A stretch of 52,603 nucleotides of DNA from an uncultured Pelagibacteraceae bacterium (lineage in GTDB: Bacteria; Pseudomonadota; Alphaproteobacteria; Pelagibacterales; Pelagibacteraceae): positions 1 to 52,603 of the forward strand of contig CACNUU010000005.1 in the NCBI GenBank assembly GCA_902623735.1, written 5' to 3'. The translations under genes and the position numbers were made by a program. A model generated the notes under the pieces. It saw nothing but the letters and a program-made list of their open reading frames with translations, was not told the origin of the DNA and made no database searches. Shown piece after piece: positions 52,503 to 52,603 of this stretch. Positions within the stretch are counted from its first letter, which is position 1, and each line of letters opens with the position of its first letter.

Positions 52503-52603
52503 ATGAAAAATAAATACTCTATATTTTCTCTGGTAAAAAATGCTTTTTCATATCATGAAAATTGGGAAAAAGCATGGAAAGACCCTGAACCTAAAAAAGA
52601 ATA
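52503..52603 (+). CDS. soxB: sarcosine oxidase beta subunit, 5' end only
   Basis: The window ends 33 codons into this gene. The visible N-terminus, MKNKYSIFSLVKNAFSYHEN followed by WEKAWKDPEPKKEY, matches the start of heterotetrameric sarcosine oxidase subunit beta, which reads YSIF-LxK, H-x-x-W and PEPKK before the FAD-binding Rossmann motif. The FAD motif itself is beyond the edge. The enzyme demethylates sarcosine to glycine and feeds one-carbon metabolism, which fits glyA in this window and known SAR11 physiology. Assignment rests on these few residues. Confidence 0.75.
   Translation, partial: MKNKYSIFSLVKNAFSYHENWEKAWKDPEPKKE

Overview
The window is a gene-dense, very AT-rich stretch of an alphaproteobacterial chromosome with the look of SAR11 (Pelagibacterales). 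The signs are gaps of a few bases or 1-14 base overlaps between most genes, Lys/Asn/Ile-rich proteins, shortened proteins, and classic alphaproteobacterial gene blocks (tmk-holB-metG, plsX-ihfA, rsh-pyrE-pdxJ-acpS-lepB-rnc-recO, ribD-ribE-ribBA-ribH-nusB-thiL) that have lost members. The taxonomic call is inference from content and order, not from a marker-gene comparison.

Layout. 1-1497: recG (truncated by the window edge), sdhE, tRNA-Ser(UGA). 1612-8789: a plus-strand run of rarD, a peptidoglycan group (mltB, degenerate RlpA/SPOR lipoprotein, D-Ala-D-Ala carboxypeptidase), tmk, holB, metG and a MerR regulator. 8795-17811: rpmG, chorismate mutase, ctaA, an alpha/beta hydrolase with metY, rplM-rpsI, argC, a small lipoprotein, hom and two permeases. 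17812-23447 is an accessory segment: two long non-coding stretches, a GC-rich structured RNA ending in a terminator just upstream of ogt, two small membrane proteins, a tyrosine recombinase with a palindrome at its promoter, a glycosyltransferase-like protein, a two-domain glycosyltransferase and a GIY-YIG protein, ending at tRNA-Glu. 23583-29719: glpX, an SbmA/BacA-like transporter, an NDUFS4-like complex I protein directly behind tRNA-Pro, a zinc-ribbon protein, nhaA, glutathione peroxidase, a PhnP-like hydrolase and tatD. 29716-34265: ihfA-plsX-rpmF, a Cbp3-like chaperone, bamE and the proton pyrophosphatase hppA. 34347-41678: one long minus-strand operon for riboflavin and related functions. 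41770-50075: hemB, then the recO-to-dapA run. 50119-52603: slt, tRNA-Ser(GCU) and the first codons of a sarcosine oxidase beta subunit.

The most interesting element is the RNA at about 18555-18742. It has GNRA-capped hairpins, a possible H-type pseudoknot, an intrinsic terminator ending about 10 bases before the ogt start codon, and an upstream segment able to pair with the 5' half of the terminator. That is the architecture of an attenuator or riboswitch, although a free-standing small RNA fits as well. Second, swapped gene partners (metG followed by merR; ihfA followed by tatD-MBL) are explained by one inversion of about 21 kb (8424-29719). Further points are a RibBA whose GTP cyclohydrolase II half has lost its zinc and GTP-site motifs, an mRNA that may begin three bases after a tRNA CCA end, and the absence of fabH, era, rpoZ and a DUF177 gene from their usual places.
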